Shown: positions 9,705 to 18,977 of the stretch, piece by piece
How positions within the stretch are numbered: position 1 is the stretch's first letter
Layout: each line of letters begins with the position of its first letter
Assembly: GCA_027448945.1 (NCBI GenBank)
Contig: DAIDMQ010000016.1
Span: 1 to 64,000 of the forward strand
Reading direction: 5' to 3'
Source of the DNA: Gallionellaceae bacterium
GTDB taxonomy: Bacteria > Pseudomonadota > Gammaproteobacteria > Burkholderiales > Gallionellaceae
DNA: 64,000 nucleotides
Notes under the pieces: model-generated
What the model was told of the DNA's origin: nothing
What the model saw: only the letters and a program-made list of their open reading frames with translations
Database searches by the model: none
Program-made: the position numbers and the translations under genes

Positions 9705-10328
9705 ATGAACTCGCATTCTGCTGCTCTCATTTCCGTCACCGCCAAACAATCCATGTTGAAATTTTCTAAGCGCGCAATCGGGTTAGCGTTTGTGATTAGC
9801 CTTGCAGCTTGCTCTACCGAGCAGTTGCATAAATTCAATCAAGACCTTGCTGCACTGAATGGAGGATTGGCAGACAACAGCAGTCCAACAGCGAAGCCAG
9901 GAACGATGGCAGTCAACGCCCCCAGCACCGATAAAACCGCACCCACTAAATTGATAGTGCCAAACGATACGCGCACCAAAGCCGCAATGGATGCCGCACT
10001 ACCTAACGTCAAAAAAATATTGGCGATACACCAGTGCGTTAAGGTGGATGAGGGAATGTTGCAACTGAATTACTACACAGTTTCTGGTGTGAGCATCAGG
10101 GCTTACGGGAACTACCCAGACCACCAGTGGTTTATGAAATATCACGACAAAAACAAATGTGTGGGTGTACAGGCAATTGATAGCTGGACGATGCCCGCGA
10201 TGAATGCCTTGCAATTCCGTGCTGTTTATTTTGCGGAAGACAGCGGCGAGACGGTGAATTTTGGCTATCTGATGAAAAAAACCGAAGACGGTTCGTGGAA
10301 GCTTGAATCTCTTGAGAAGACTAGCTAA
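9705..10328 (+). CDS. Putative lipoprotein of unknown function
   Basis: Signal peptide with lipobox LAAC; start chosen at internal ATG 9705. Confidence 0.6.
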   Translation: MNSHSAALISVTAKQSMLKFSKRAIGLAFVISLAACSTEQLHKFNQDLAALNGGLADNSSPTAKPGTMAVNAPSTDKTAPTKLIVPNDTRTKAAMDAALPNVKKILAIHQCVKVDEGMLQLNYYTVSGVSIRAYGNYPDHQWFMKYHDKNKCVGVQAIDSWTMPAMNALQFRAVYFAEDSGETVNFGYLMKKTEDGSWKLESLEKTS

Positions 10329-10355
10329 TTATCAAAATCAGGTAAACCACACATC

Positions 10356-11084
10356 ATGTTTCTAGCCCGCAATACGCCCGCCTTCGTCATCAGCTATTTG
10401 GTGCTGATGATACCGACCTACATCCTGCCTTACTTCGGCTCTAACTCCTCGCTGGTCAATGCCCTCAGTGTGTCGCAGGGCATGGGCATGTTGCCGCAAT
10501 GGTGGATGCACATTTGGTTCTTGGTCATGTTGACCCTGCTAGTCTGGTTGCGCGGCAGCGTTATCGACAAGGCTTATCTGCCCGTATTTCCGGTGATCGC
10601 AGCGATTTTCGACATGACACCGGGGCTAAGCATGATCCCGATGATTCCGACGGTGATGCATCTGGTCGGCATCATTTTGGGGGCGATGGGCGTGGTCGTT
10701 TTGGCAACGGAAGAAGCGGCAGTCAACAGAGAACTGTTGCTGGGACGCAAAGCAAAAATCGTGGCGGGAATTGCCACTTTGCTTGCTATTGGTGGCAGCA
10801 CTTTGTTTGTCACTACCCTAACATCGGGGCATCACAAACCGTCCGCAACGGTGGCAGAGAAATTGGTGAAGCCCGCGATTGCGCAAGCTCCGGTAAAGGT
10901 CGAGGAAGTTAAACCGCAAGCCACACCGGAAGAACTCGCGGCTGAAACACCTGCCGCCGCGCCCGCAATGCCCGCGACACCAAGCCACAAGCATCACAAC
11001 GTTGCACATGATTCCGTATCAACTACGACAAGGTCGGCTAAATCCGAAAAACAGTCTGTCCGATATTTAAATTTGAATGACTGA
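10356..11084 (+). CDS. Putative inner-membrane protein of unknown function
   Basis: Multiple hydrophobic helices then an Ala/Pro-rich tail; 242 aa. Confidence 0.6.
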   Translation: MFLARNTPAFVISYLVLMIPTYILPYFGSNSSLVNALSVSQGMGMLPQWWMHIWFLVMLTLLVWLRGSVIDKAYLPVFPVIAAIFDMTPGLSMIPMIPTVMHLVGIILGAMGVVVLATEEAAVNRELLLGRKAKIVAGIATLLAIGGSTLFVTTLTSGHHKPSATVAEKLVKPAIAQAPVKVEEVKPQATPEELAAETPAAAPAMPATPSHKHHNVAHDSVSTTTRSAKSEKQSVRYLNLND

Positions 11085-11213
11085 GTATTTTCAATAGCGC
11101 AATTCAAATAAGACAAAGGCAATGAGCGTATACAAAAATACCTTGTAACTCCTGCGCTCAAAGGGCTGCAAGGCTTTAATGCAACAAGCGCAACGCAACA
11201 AGAACCACAACAC

Positions 11214-12656
11214 TCAATGCAGAACCCGCCCTACCTCAAACTTCCCCATCGCACCCTCCCGATTGCCACGCTTAGGTATCAACACACACGCCACCGCATC
11301 ACCTGACTGTATCGCCTTAGCAAACGCATCCTCAACCAAAAACGTAACCCGTCTAAGATCAATATCCACTCGCTCCGCAAGCAACTCACTGCTGCCCTTA
11401 TCTAGAGCAATCTGTTTACCTGTTTTCATACGCAATTTTTCTGCGACGCTTTTGATGATGCGCAGACGTTGCTTAGCATCAGGAAGTGGCACGTTAAATA
11501 TCTCGCAACGCGACAACAATGACGCAGGCACACCAGCAAGGCTATTGGCCGTCAGCACAAATATCACTTTGCTGGCATCAAACTGCATTTCAAAGAATTC
11601 GTCCTTAAAGTTGCGACCCGTTCCAGGTTCAAGCAAATCCAACAACACCGGCAAAACAGGACAATTTGAATCACGGATCTTATCGACCTCATCAATCACT
11701 ACAACAGGTGATGCAGACTTTCCTGTTGCTAGTAAGGCAATCAATGCACCTGGCCGAGCTGCTGTCCAGGTTGAGTGTGAGCCAGTCAGTTGAAAGCCAC
11801 CCTGTGCGCCACCCGCACTGATTTTTTCCATAGGCACGCCCAAGGACTCTGCAAGCTGTGTCGCCAAGTACGTTTTGCCAATCCCCGGTTCACCCAGCAA
11901 CAAAATGGGCGTAAGGTGGAAATCTTGCGGCTTCATACAGCTAGCCAACACCAGTCCTGTTTCTAAACGGTTTATAGGTTCAACCAGATTTTCAAAGTTG
12001 TGTTTTGCTTCGCCTAATTTCACTACACCTTTTTTTGCATTGGGTATCGCACGATAGCCGTCGTTTATCTGTGCAGCCTCAAGAATCGAATCACAACCCG
12101 TTTTTTTCTCCTGCTTGATTGAGTTCAATAGGGTCATGGCATTTTCCAATGATTCAGGATTGAACACTTGTACGCTGTCACGCGGTTTCTGTTTTTTTCT
12201 TCTAGGAATGTTTTTTGGCGCATCAAGGACCGCCTTCCAATGAATGTATGACCGCTTAACCAGCATGTCTGCTCTGCCACTTTCCAGACGCTCGAACTTC
12301 TTCTCGAAACGATCCAGCCAATCTTCTGCAACGTGTCCTGTAAAGATAGGGCGATTGTTTGGGAAAGATTGAAGTATCTGCATTGCCGAATCCCATCTAG
12401 GGTCAACAATAAGCTCCAACATATCTTTGAACATGCCGCTTTCCTTATCAACAGACACTTGCATCGCAACGGCGATGAATAGGTTTGTTGAAAACTCTCG
12501 TGTTGCTTCATCCATGAGGATGCGCGCTTTCCCTAGTGTCCTCGATGCCAACGCAACAGCATCGTCAAAGGCGTAAGACGTTCCAATGCGTATGCAGGCA
12601 AGGTCAAAATTATCTTCCATGTTCTTCTCCAAATATTCCATCAGGGGTGGCATCAA
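11214..12656 (-). CDS. AAA+ ATPase with Lon-like ATPase module, no protease domain
   Basis: Walker A LGEPGIGKT, Walker B VVVIDEVDKI, sensor region VLTANSLAGVPASLLSRCEI; ends without a Lon protease domain. Confidence 0.85.
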   Translation of the reverse strand: MMPPLMEYLEKNMEDNFDLACIRIGTSYAFDDAVALASRTLGKARILMDEATREFSTNLFIAVAMQVSVDKESGMFKDMLELIVDPRWDSAMQILQSFPNNRPIFTGHVAEDWLDRFEKKFERLESGRADMLVKRSYIHWKAVLDAPKNIPRRKKQKPRDSVQVFNPESLENAMTLLNSIKQEKKTGCDSILEAAQINDGYRAIPNAKKGVVKLGEAKHNFENLVEPINRLETGLVLASCMKPQDFHLTPILLLGEPGIGKTYLATQLAESLGVPMEKISAGGAQGGFQLTGSHSTWTAARPGALIALLATGKSASPVVVIDEVDKIRDSNCPVLPVLLDLLEPGTGRNFKDEFFEMQFDASKVIFVLTANSLAGVPASLLSRCEIFNVPLPDAKQRLRIIKSVAEKLRMKTGKQIALDKGSSELLAERVDIDLRRVTFLVEDAFAKAIQSGDAVACVLIPKRGNREGAMGKFEVGRVLH

Positions 12657-12829
12657 GAAAATCGCGGTGATGTGAAACGGCGCATTAATAGTTTCTTGAA
12701 GTGCGCATATTGAGTCACGTCCTCACGCATTATGCAAGCAGTTTCGGAAATAAAGTGAATTTTGCATAGCGGTCAAATTCTCAGAATGTTATTGTGAGGG
12801 CGTGATGAAATAGTTTTAAGGATTGCGAA

Positions 12830-13087
12830 GTGACTGAAGAAGCTACAGAAGAAAAGAAGAAACGTGGGAGGCCAGCAAACCCCAAAGGGGCGATTTCGGC
12901 TGTTGAGCGTCAGGCGACCTATCGTAAGAACAAACTGAAAGAGGGAATTGAGCTCAGCATATTTTTAACGCATAAGCAGGCGGCCATTTTGCGCGCGGTA
13001 TCGAAGAGGGCAGGGAAAACTCAATCGGAGACGGTTGGGGAGTTGCTTGAGAATTCTACCCAGATCAGTCCCAACACAACAATTTGA
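12830..13087 (+). CDS. Small basic protein, possible DNA-binding (AT-hook-like KKRGRPANPKG)
   Basis: 85 aa ORF; 3' end overlaps the relaxase gene in antisense. Confidence 0.5.
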   Translation: MTEEATEEKKKRGRPANPKGAISAVERQATYRKNKLKEGIELSIFLTHKQAAILRAVSKRAGKTQSETVGELLENSTQISPNTTI

Positions 13088-15693
13088 TTGAGTTTTCCTG
13101 TGTGTTTAACGACCGTCCTTTTTTTATCGGGCGTTTGCGAAAGCTGAATGCTGGAAACGCCATCTTTGTATTTCACTGTGATTGATTGTGTAGCATCACC
13201 AATTGGCGGCGGAATAAAGTGCAAGGCGTATCTGCCGCGACCAAGGTGTTGAGCAAATCCAAAGTCGCTCTGGTCACTAACATCAGACGCAGCGATAACT
13301 TTACCCTCATAGCTCGTGTTGCTATCTGCACTGGGAATAACAAATTCAGCTTGCGGATCGAGGGATAAAATCTTTTTTCGTAAAATCTCTTCTATAGGCG
13401 TGGCGACCGTGGTCGGCGGCTCTTCAATAATGATGGGTTCTGACTTGGGTACGACAGGTATCACATCGAGTACAGTTTCAATCTTATTCAATGCACTGTT
13501 TCGTGCTACGCGGTGATTCGCAATCTCAACTTGCAACTCAGGGTTGAGGATAATCAGCCCCAATTCATCAGCAAGACGCGCCATCCTCGCTGTGAATAGA
13601 GGGTCATTACCAGTCAGCGTTAGTCCTTTGCCGAATTTCTGTTCGGCGTGCATCAGTGCTAAGCAAATCTCTTCGTCGGTAACCAGCACCTTGTCAAAGG
13701 TAATGCGATTGCCGCGATCCGTAAAAATGTGCTCACCATACATATCAAGATAATTGACATTGCCGTTACCAGTGACGCGCCATTTGATTCCTGCGTATTG
13801 GGCTAACAACGCATCAACTTCGAAGGGACGCATATCATGGATGTGCGAGGAACGAATTGCATTTTCATGGCGCTCATTATTTAAAAGCCGGCTCATCAGC
13901 TTCGCGAAATGTTGCTCATCAGATTTGAGTCGAACACCTGCTTCGACGAATTCAGACGAATCAATTTCTATCGTATGAGTTTCATTGAGAGTTGCTTCAT
14001 ACGATTTTGCATCACGCTGCGCCTGATACACGATGCCGCGTAAGGCTGACAATGCGGCCTGGTCACCCAGCTTGGCCTGTTCGTGCAACCATACACGCCA
14101 GCCAAGTGGCATGACGCGCGAAAAAGATAGTTCCCGCATGTGCGCTTGAAAAATACTCTCAACCTTAAGTTTTTGCTTAATGGCTCGACTGTGAATAGCT
14201 TCCAATGGAAATATGCGAGATTTTATGTCGTGCAAAAAATCACGTTTCAATGATTGGCGCTGCTGCTTGGATTCAACACGAATCGTCGCCAACAATGCAC
14301 TACGCTTAGCTCTAATGGCTTTAACCTGTTTAAGATATTCAATATCGCCTTCGGCAACCATATCCTGGTACCGATTGAAACGACTCCGCAAATCTGCACG
14401 CGCAATGGCTCGCGCTGCTTTACGCTCCTCGCGTTTCAAGTTGTCTCGCGCATAACGATTTTTAGAGGTGGAGTTTGACTCGACAATAGCGTCAGAATAG
14501 TCTGTGCCAACATCCGAATTATTGTGTCCAGCGAATGCCAGATTACGTTTTGATTGATTCTCTGGGTTTAATTCTCGCATCTCATCAGCATCAACCATGT
14601 TCAATTGTTGGTTGCGCGCCCAAGGTGGAACGCCTTGATCAAAGCTACTCTTGAGAAATGTATTAACCTTCTGGTGGATTTGTAAAGGATTAAACACGGT
14701 CATATTTGGGACGACACAATTCATGACTAGATCCGTGTCATCATCGTCTGTAGACGGAAAAGAAGTAATATCTTGAAGCAACTCGGTTTCATTAGTCGTG
14801 AATGCACCCCAACGCGCTTCTAGCTCATATCGCTTTAGAAGGCGCAGTCCTCTGCTGGCAGGAAAATATAAAACCTCGCCTGAATCAGCAGATGTGATTT
14901 CTAATCGTAAGCCGCCGCCCGTATCGAGTAGGCCAATTGAATAATTTTCTAACCAACGGTGCAAATCATGCCAATTCTGTAATGTTGGTAGTGCTCGCTT
15001 TAATGCTTTTGATACGTCTGATTTAAGCCAAGCCATGAGGCTGTCTGGGTCGTGCCATGCAGGCAATACTGAAGGCGATTTATGTAGTACATTTTTAATG
15101 ATGGATTTATTGCCGAGCTCATCCGATTGCACGATAAAAATACCATTATCGTTTGACCACCCGTGCTTGATTTCACTTTCGCGTGCCGCTCGGTGCAAAG
15201 TTTTAATTGACCATTCCAAATGTTGCGAACGAAACGTTATAGGGTGAATGCGATTGACTGCGACATGACAATGTATGTTGTCTGTATTTGAATGTATAGC
15301 AACCACGGATTGATGCTCACCAAGTCCTAGAGACTGGAGAGCATGATTTGCCGCATCAAAAATAACGTCGTGATGCGGACTTTCGTGCTCCGGCCAACTG
15401 AGAATGAATGTAAAAACGGGATCCTTGCATCGTAAATTTCGTGAAGCGACTGCGTTCATTTCTGTTGCGGCGAATTCAAGTGCGCAGATTTTGTTGGTTC
15501 GAATGGCAACGCATTTTTCTTCAGCGGTGAGCACATCTTTTGTGGCTGTTGCGTAATTCAGAATGTCACTGAATAAAGAGTTAGCAAGCTGATACTCCTT
15601 AGACTTATTCTCTAGAACATAGGCGACCAAATCACTAAACGGTTTAGCGTGATTTGATCGATGTCGGCGTTGGGGTGGAATGTGGGGAATCAT
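13021..15693 (-). CDS. MOB_P-type (TraI/MobA) relaxase with long C-terminal region
   Basis: Motif I KPFSDLVAYVLEN (catalytic Tyr) and motif III AIHSNTDNIHCHVAVNRIHP, comparable to RP4 TraI SDFAELVKYITD / HHDTDNLHIHIAINKIHP. Confidence 0.9.
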   Translation of the reverse strand: MIPHIPPQRRHRSNHAKPFSDLVAYVLENKSKEYQLANSLFSDILNYATATKDVLTAEEKCVAIRTNKICALEFAATEMNAVASRNLRCKDPVFTFILSWPEHESPHHDVIFDAANHALQSLGLGEHQSVVAIHSNTDNIHCHVAVNRIHPITFRSQHLEWSIKTLHRAARESEIKHGWSNDNGIFIVQSDELGNKSIIKNVLHKSPSVLPAWHDPDSLMAWLKSDVSKALKRALPTLQNWHDLHRWLENYSIGLLDTGGGLRLEITSADSGEVLYFPASRGLRLLKRYELEARWGAFTTNETELLQDITSFPSTDDDDTDLVMNCVVPNMTVFNPLQIHQKVNTFLKSSFDQGVPPWARNQQLNMVDADEMRELNPENQSKRNLAFAGHNNSDVGTDYSDAIVESNSTSKNRYARDNLKREERKAARAIARADLRSRFNRYQDMVAEGDIEYLKQVKAIRAKRSALLATIRVESKQQRQSLKRDFLHDIKSRIFPLEAIHSRAIKQKLKVESIFQAHMRELSFSRVMPLGWRVWLHEQAKLGDQAALSALRGIVYQAQRDAKSYEATLNETHTIEIDSSEFVEAGVRLKSDEQHFAKLMSRLLNNERHENAIRSSHIHDMRPFEVDALLAQYAGIKWRVTGNGNVNYLDMYGEHIFTDRGNRITFDKVLVTDEEICLALMHAEQKFGKGLTLTGNDPLFTARMARLADELGLIILNPELQVEIANHRVARNSALNKIETVLDVIPVVPKSEPIIIEEPPTTVATPIEEILRKKILSLDPQAEFVIPSADSNTSYEGKVIAASDVSDQSDFGFAQHLGRGRYALHFIPPPIGDATQSITVKYKDGVSSIQLSQTPDKKRTVVKHTGKLNQIVVLGLIWVEFSSNSPTVSD

Positions 15694-15751
15694 AATGGTG
15701 CAATCTCACACAGACAATATGTATCTGATAAAAAATCCAGGTGAGAAATAG

Positions 15752-16084
15752 TCATTTATCTATTCTCATCATTGCATCGAGCGCGCTTTGGATTATGGGT
15801 TGCCACAACGCTTCAGGCGGAGGGTGTCCATTTTCTAAAAAACTAGCGTGAATCGAGCGTATTGCTGCGACACATTCGATCAGCGCCACAATTATAAAAG
15901 CGTCAATCTTAATTTCCGTTTTTTGGTTGAGAGTGGCTCGGCGAATGAATTCGCTGGGCGTAAGGTTGCGGGCTGCTGCGGAGACGCGAATGGTCATAGC
16001 TTCTTCTCTATCAAAACGGACAGAAATTTTTTCTGATTTTCGATCCTTCGTTGTGCATGCCGTGAAAGCTTTATTGATTTTCAT
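15752..16084 (-). CDS. MobC/TraJ-like mobilization accessory protein (RHH)
   Basis: SEKISVRFDREEAMTIRVSAAARNLTPSEFIRRATL; directly upstream of relaxase gene. Confidence 0.75.
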   Translation of the reverse strand: MKINKAFTACTTKDRKSEKISVRFDREEAMTIRVSAAARNLTPSEFIRRATLNQKTEIKIDAFIIVALIECVAAIRSIHASFLENGHPPPEALWQPIIQSALDAMMRIDK

Positions 16085-16616
16085 TGGACCAGACAAATTC
16101 AACTCCAAACTTGCGAGAGGCGCGAAGTTGATTTTTAGTTAGGTTAGATAATTTAATTGAGTGGTAAGTCCGAGGGTTAATGCGATTTGCAATTACATGG
16201 CAGTGAGTGACTGTCGATTGAGTATGTATCGCGACAACAGCCTGATGATCTTCAAAGCCGAGATAATTGAGTACAGATTCAGCGACATCGAATATATTCT
16301 CAGTTAGTAGAGTTTCAGAGTCTGGCCAAGTGAAAGAAAAGGCGAAAGCGGGATTGGGACAGCGCCTATTTTTGCTTGCCACCGCATTCATTACGACAGC
16401 AGATGATTTGGGCGAAAAATAAGTGTACGTTCTAACTGAAATGCAACGCCCTGCATTATTAACAGCATCGATAGCCCTTGTTGATTGGTAGTTAAGAACC
16501 TCAGCGAACGGGGATCCTATTAACACGAATGTGTCATCAAGCAAGATTTGACTGATGAGGCTTGTAAATGGCTTTTCTAAAAGTTCTTCGGCACTAGAGG
16601 GAATCTTGGCAGTCAT
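16071..16616 (-). CDS. Stand-alone relaxase-like domain paralog, probably catalytically inactive
   Basis: Aligns with N-terminus of the 13021-15693 relaxase (MNAVASKNRRCPNPAFAFSFTWPDSE; HQAVVAIHTQSTVTHCHVIANRINP; WSNENQ) but Tyr is Gln and the acidic motif is lost. Confidence 0.85.
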   Translation of the reverse strand: MTAKIPSSAEELLEKPFTSLISQILLDDTFVLIGSPFAEVLNYQSTRAIDAVNNAGRCISVRTYTYFSPKSSAVVMNAVASKNRRCPNPAFAFSFTWPDSETLLTENIFDVAESVLNYLGFEDHQAVVAIHTQSTVTHCHVIANRINPRTYHSIKLSNLTKNQLRASRKFGVEFVWSNENQ

Positions 16617-16618
16617 AT

Positions 16619-16879
16619 TTATGCTCCTTTGGTGTTTTGGTTAATAAATTTTCGATTCGAATTCAATGTCAAAACAAGTTCTCTTATTTCTGCATCCGAA
16701 TGGCCTGCTATTCGATATGCATTGAGGTTAGCGACCTCGTTCTCCGGCCATCCAACAGCCCGCTGGCCAATTCGGACCGGAGCGGTGAATAATCCTTGCT
16801 GTATATCCGCGTAATGTGAACTACGTGATCGCCCTCGAATGCGGAGTACTTCAGGAAGTCGTAAAATTTTTTGTGACAT
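16619..16879 (-). CDS. AlpA-family regulator
   Basis: ILRLPEVLRIRGRSRSSHYADIQQGLFTAPVRIGQRAVGWPENEVANLNAYRIAG. Confidence 0.9.
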   Translation of the reverse strand: MSQKILRLPEVLRIRGRSRSSHYADIQQGLFTAPVRIGQRAVGWPENEVANLNAYRIAGHSDAEIRELVLTLNSNRKFINQNTKGA

Positions 16880-16983
16880 GTTAAATTTCCCAAGCGTTAT
16901 CTTCTGGTTATTGCTGTCGACACTTTAAGTTTCTAAAACTTGGCAAGTTCAGCTGTATTTGGAGTTGGAGGAAGCACAATTTC

Positions 16984-17208
16984 CTAGCTCCAATTGATTC
17001 GCTGAGTCGTGGATTTAACTCGCCATATCAAAACGCAAGGCCACTCTGCGAACGATTTTTTTGCACGTCGGATTAGAATTTCGGTCAATTCACTGGCTTG
17101 ACGTAAAGCTAGGCTAAAGCCATCAGCAAATCGATCCGGTAAAGCTGTCAACTGCGCTAGCAAAGAAGGTAGACCCCATTTTTGCGACAGGAATTCTTCA
17201 GTTTTCAT
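16984..17208 (-). CDS. Hypothetical small protein
   Basis: 74 aa ORF; no recognised family. Confidence 0.35.
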   Translation of the reverse strand: MKTEEFLSQKWGLPSLLAQLTALPDRFADGFSLALRQASELTEILIRRAKKSFAEWPCVLIWRVKSTTQRINWS

Positions 17209-17329
17209 TTTGTTACCTAACGTGTAATTATTGTGTGTGCATTAAACTACACCACCAATAATATGTAGACTACCTAGTGTAAATTTAGTAGCCTTCGCTA
17301 TTGGTATACATGTTTGCGTTGTAAAAACT

Positions 17330-18334
17330 ATGGGAAAGCAATCACCTAAGCTGGCAGAAAATAATGAGAGCGTTATTTCTCTTCTGAAATACATACAAAA
17401 ACAATCTAACAAAACTCAAATTGAAATTGAGAAGCAATTTGTCGATAAATTAGGTGCCCCAGGAAAGCAATGGTCTAGATGGGTCAATGGACATAGACTG
17501 CCAAGATTAGAGGTTGTTAAAAAGATGTTTTCTTTTGCGGTAGATAAACTGATTTCTGGGGCATGGACTGAAAATGGTGAGGAGGTTAATTGGTCTAATT
17601 TGTATCAAATTACCGTCATTGAACCTAAGGTGTTATTTTTGTTAAATCACAGAGTGGGGTTAGCTATTGCGTACCGTTCTTTAAATGCCCCCACCATTAT
17701 CACAGACCAAAAAATCCGAGGTATAGAGGCGGGTTACTACATTCCATCATTAGATGAAATTGAAAAGTTATTTTTTACTGATGCAATTAATCACGAAGTC
17801 GCATTGAGTCGCGTTGATAGGCTTGTGACCTGTAAGAACACGGAGGAATTAAGCTCCGTTGGAATGCTACTTAAAGATATAGAGAGTTGTTTTGGTATAA
17901 GCGATCACGACAAAATTGAAAGCTCAAAATTTTTTAGGCGTTGGAATATTGTAGCTGATGAAAGTTATGATTGGGCCGAACAATTACTTCTTAAAATGCA
18001 AGATGATGTGGGTGTACTTGAAAAAATTTCTAAACGTCTTATTTCAGTAGGTGGTGGTCTCTCAGACGATCTATTTTTTGAAGAAGCCAAAATTGGCAAC
18101 ACAATCCTCCAAAGTGCAAATGATCTACAGAAAAGGATAAATCAAATATCGACTATGAGTCCTGCCGAAAGGATTATTTGGAAAAATGAATTGTATTATT
18201 TCAATGTTAAAGCCCAAGGGTTAGACGGATACACAAAATCCAAATATATGTGTGTTTGCGAAACATTGGAAATTGATTATGGCGGCAGGAATGTTCGAGA
18301 GCTTCATCTAAATAAGTTTCTCCCAATTATTTAG
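17330..18334 (+). CDS. Hypothetical protein with possible N-terminal HTH
   Basis: 334 aa; KTQIEIEKQFVDKLGAPGKQWSRWVNGHRLPRLEVVKKM is HTH-like; AT-rich island gene. Confidence 0.55.
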   Translation: MGKQSPKLAENNESVISLLKYIQKQSNKTQIEIEKQFVDKLGAPGKQWSRWVNGHRLPRLEVVKKMFSFAVDKLISGAWTENGEEVNWSNLYQITVIEPKVLFLLNHRVGLAIAYRSLNAPTIITDQKIRGIEAGYYIPSLDEIEKLFFTDAINHEVALSRVDRLVTCKNTEELSSVGMLLKDIESCFGISDHDKIESSKFFRRWNIVADESYDWAEQLLLKMQDDVGVLEKISKRLISVGGGLSDDLFFEEAKIGNTILQSANDLQKRINQISTMSPAERIIWKNELYYFNVKAQGLDGYTKSKYMCVCETLEIDYGGRNVRELHLNKFLPII

Positions 18335-18480
18335 ATTTGAGAGCAGGCTGGTCTAAATCATTAAGCAAATCTTCTTCACGCAGGTTGCGTGTAAACCCTG
18401 AGCATCTGCATGCTCTGGTGCCCAGAAAACAGCCAATACCTTTTAATCGCGCGATATTTATAGCCATAGTTTCTTGCTAT
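18327..18480 (-). pseudogene. Frameshifted C-terminal remnant of a tyrosine recombinase
   Basis: One frame reads WLFSGHQSMQMLRVYT, the adjacent frame continues RNLREEDLLNDLDQPALKSK*; together resembles integrase ends GHK..QMLxRYTHLRAEDL. Confidence 0.5.
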
Positions 18481-18586
18481 CCCATCAGAGCTGAAATTTG
18501 AAGTTAGAGCATTTTAATGATGAAAATTTGGGTCCTAGCAATTTTCTGGTTTACCCCTGAGTTTACCCCCGAGCGAAATTTTGAAA

Positions 18587-18620
18587 TAAAAAAGGAGCTA
18601 GCCGTTAAGCTAACTCCTTG
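18587..18620 (-). terminator. Rho-independent terminator downstream of tRNA-Arg
   Basis: AAGGAGTTAGC-TTAACG-GCTAGCTCCTTTTTT on the minus strand. Confidence 0.7.
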
Positions 18621-18627
18621 TTTATAT

Positions 18628-18704
18628 TGGTGCGCCCGAAGAGATTCGAACTCCTGACCCCTTGGTTCGTAGCCAAGTACTCTATCCAGCTGAGCTACGG
18701 GCGC
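18628..18704 (-). tRNA. tRNA-Arg (anticodon ACG), CCA encoded
   Basis: GCGCCCGTAGCTCAGCTGGATAGAGTACTTGGCTACGAACCAAGGGGTCAGGAGTTCGAATCTCTTCGGGCGCACCA, full cloverleaf. Confidence 0.96.
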
Positions 18705-18720
18705 GTGTAAATTGTTGCCT

Positions 18721-18814
18721 TGGCGGAGAAGGAGGGATTCGAACCCTCGATCCAGGTTTATGCCCGGATGCTCCCTTAGCAGGGGAGTGCCTTCGACCAC
18801 TCGGCCACCTCTCC
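18721..18814 (-). tRNA. tRNA-Ser (anticodon GCT), CCA encoded
   Basis: GGAGAGGTGGCCGAGTGGTCGAAGGCACTCCCCTGCTAAGGGAG...GGTTCGAATCCCTCCTTCTCCGCCA, long variable arm. Confidence 0.96.
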
Positions 18815-18977
18815 GAAGGCCGCGCATATTAATGGATACCTGGTTCTAGGTCAACAAAAGAGTGAGGAATATTTTACATACTGGCTAAGGAAACGCTAAA
18901 CAAGTCCCGAAACTGCTTCAGTCCCTCTTAATATCAGGCGCTATGAGTATTCAAGAATACGTATATGAGCGATTTGT

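Noticed and set aside
1-18627. Direct repeat of the tRNA-Arg 3' end (attL) defining the island's other end
   Set aside because: No matching copy seen by eye upstream in the window; the other end may lie outside it
18504-18827. 107-aa minus-strand ORF
   Set aside because: Reads straight through tRNA-Arg and tRNA-Ser; spurious
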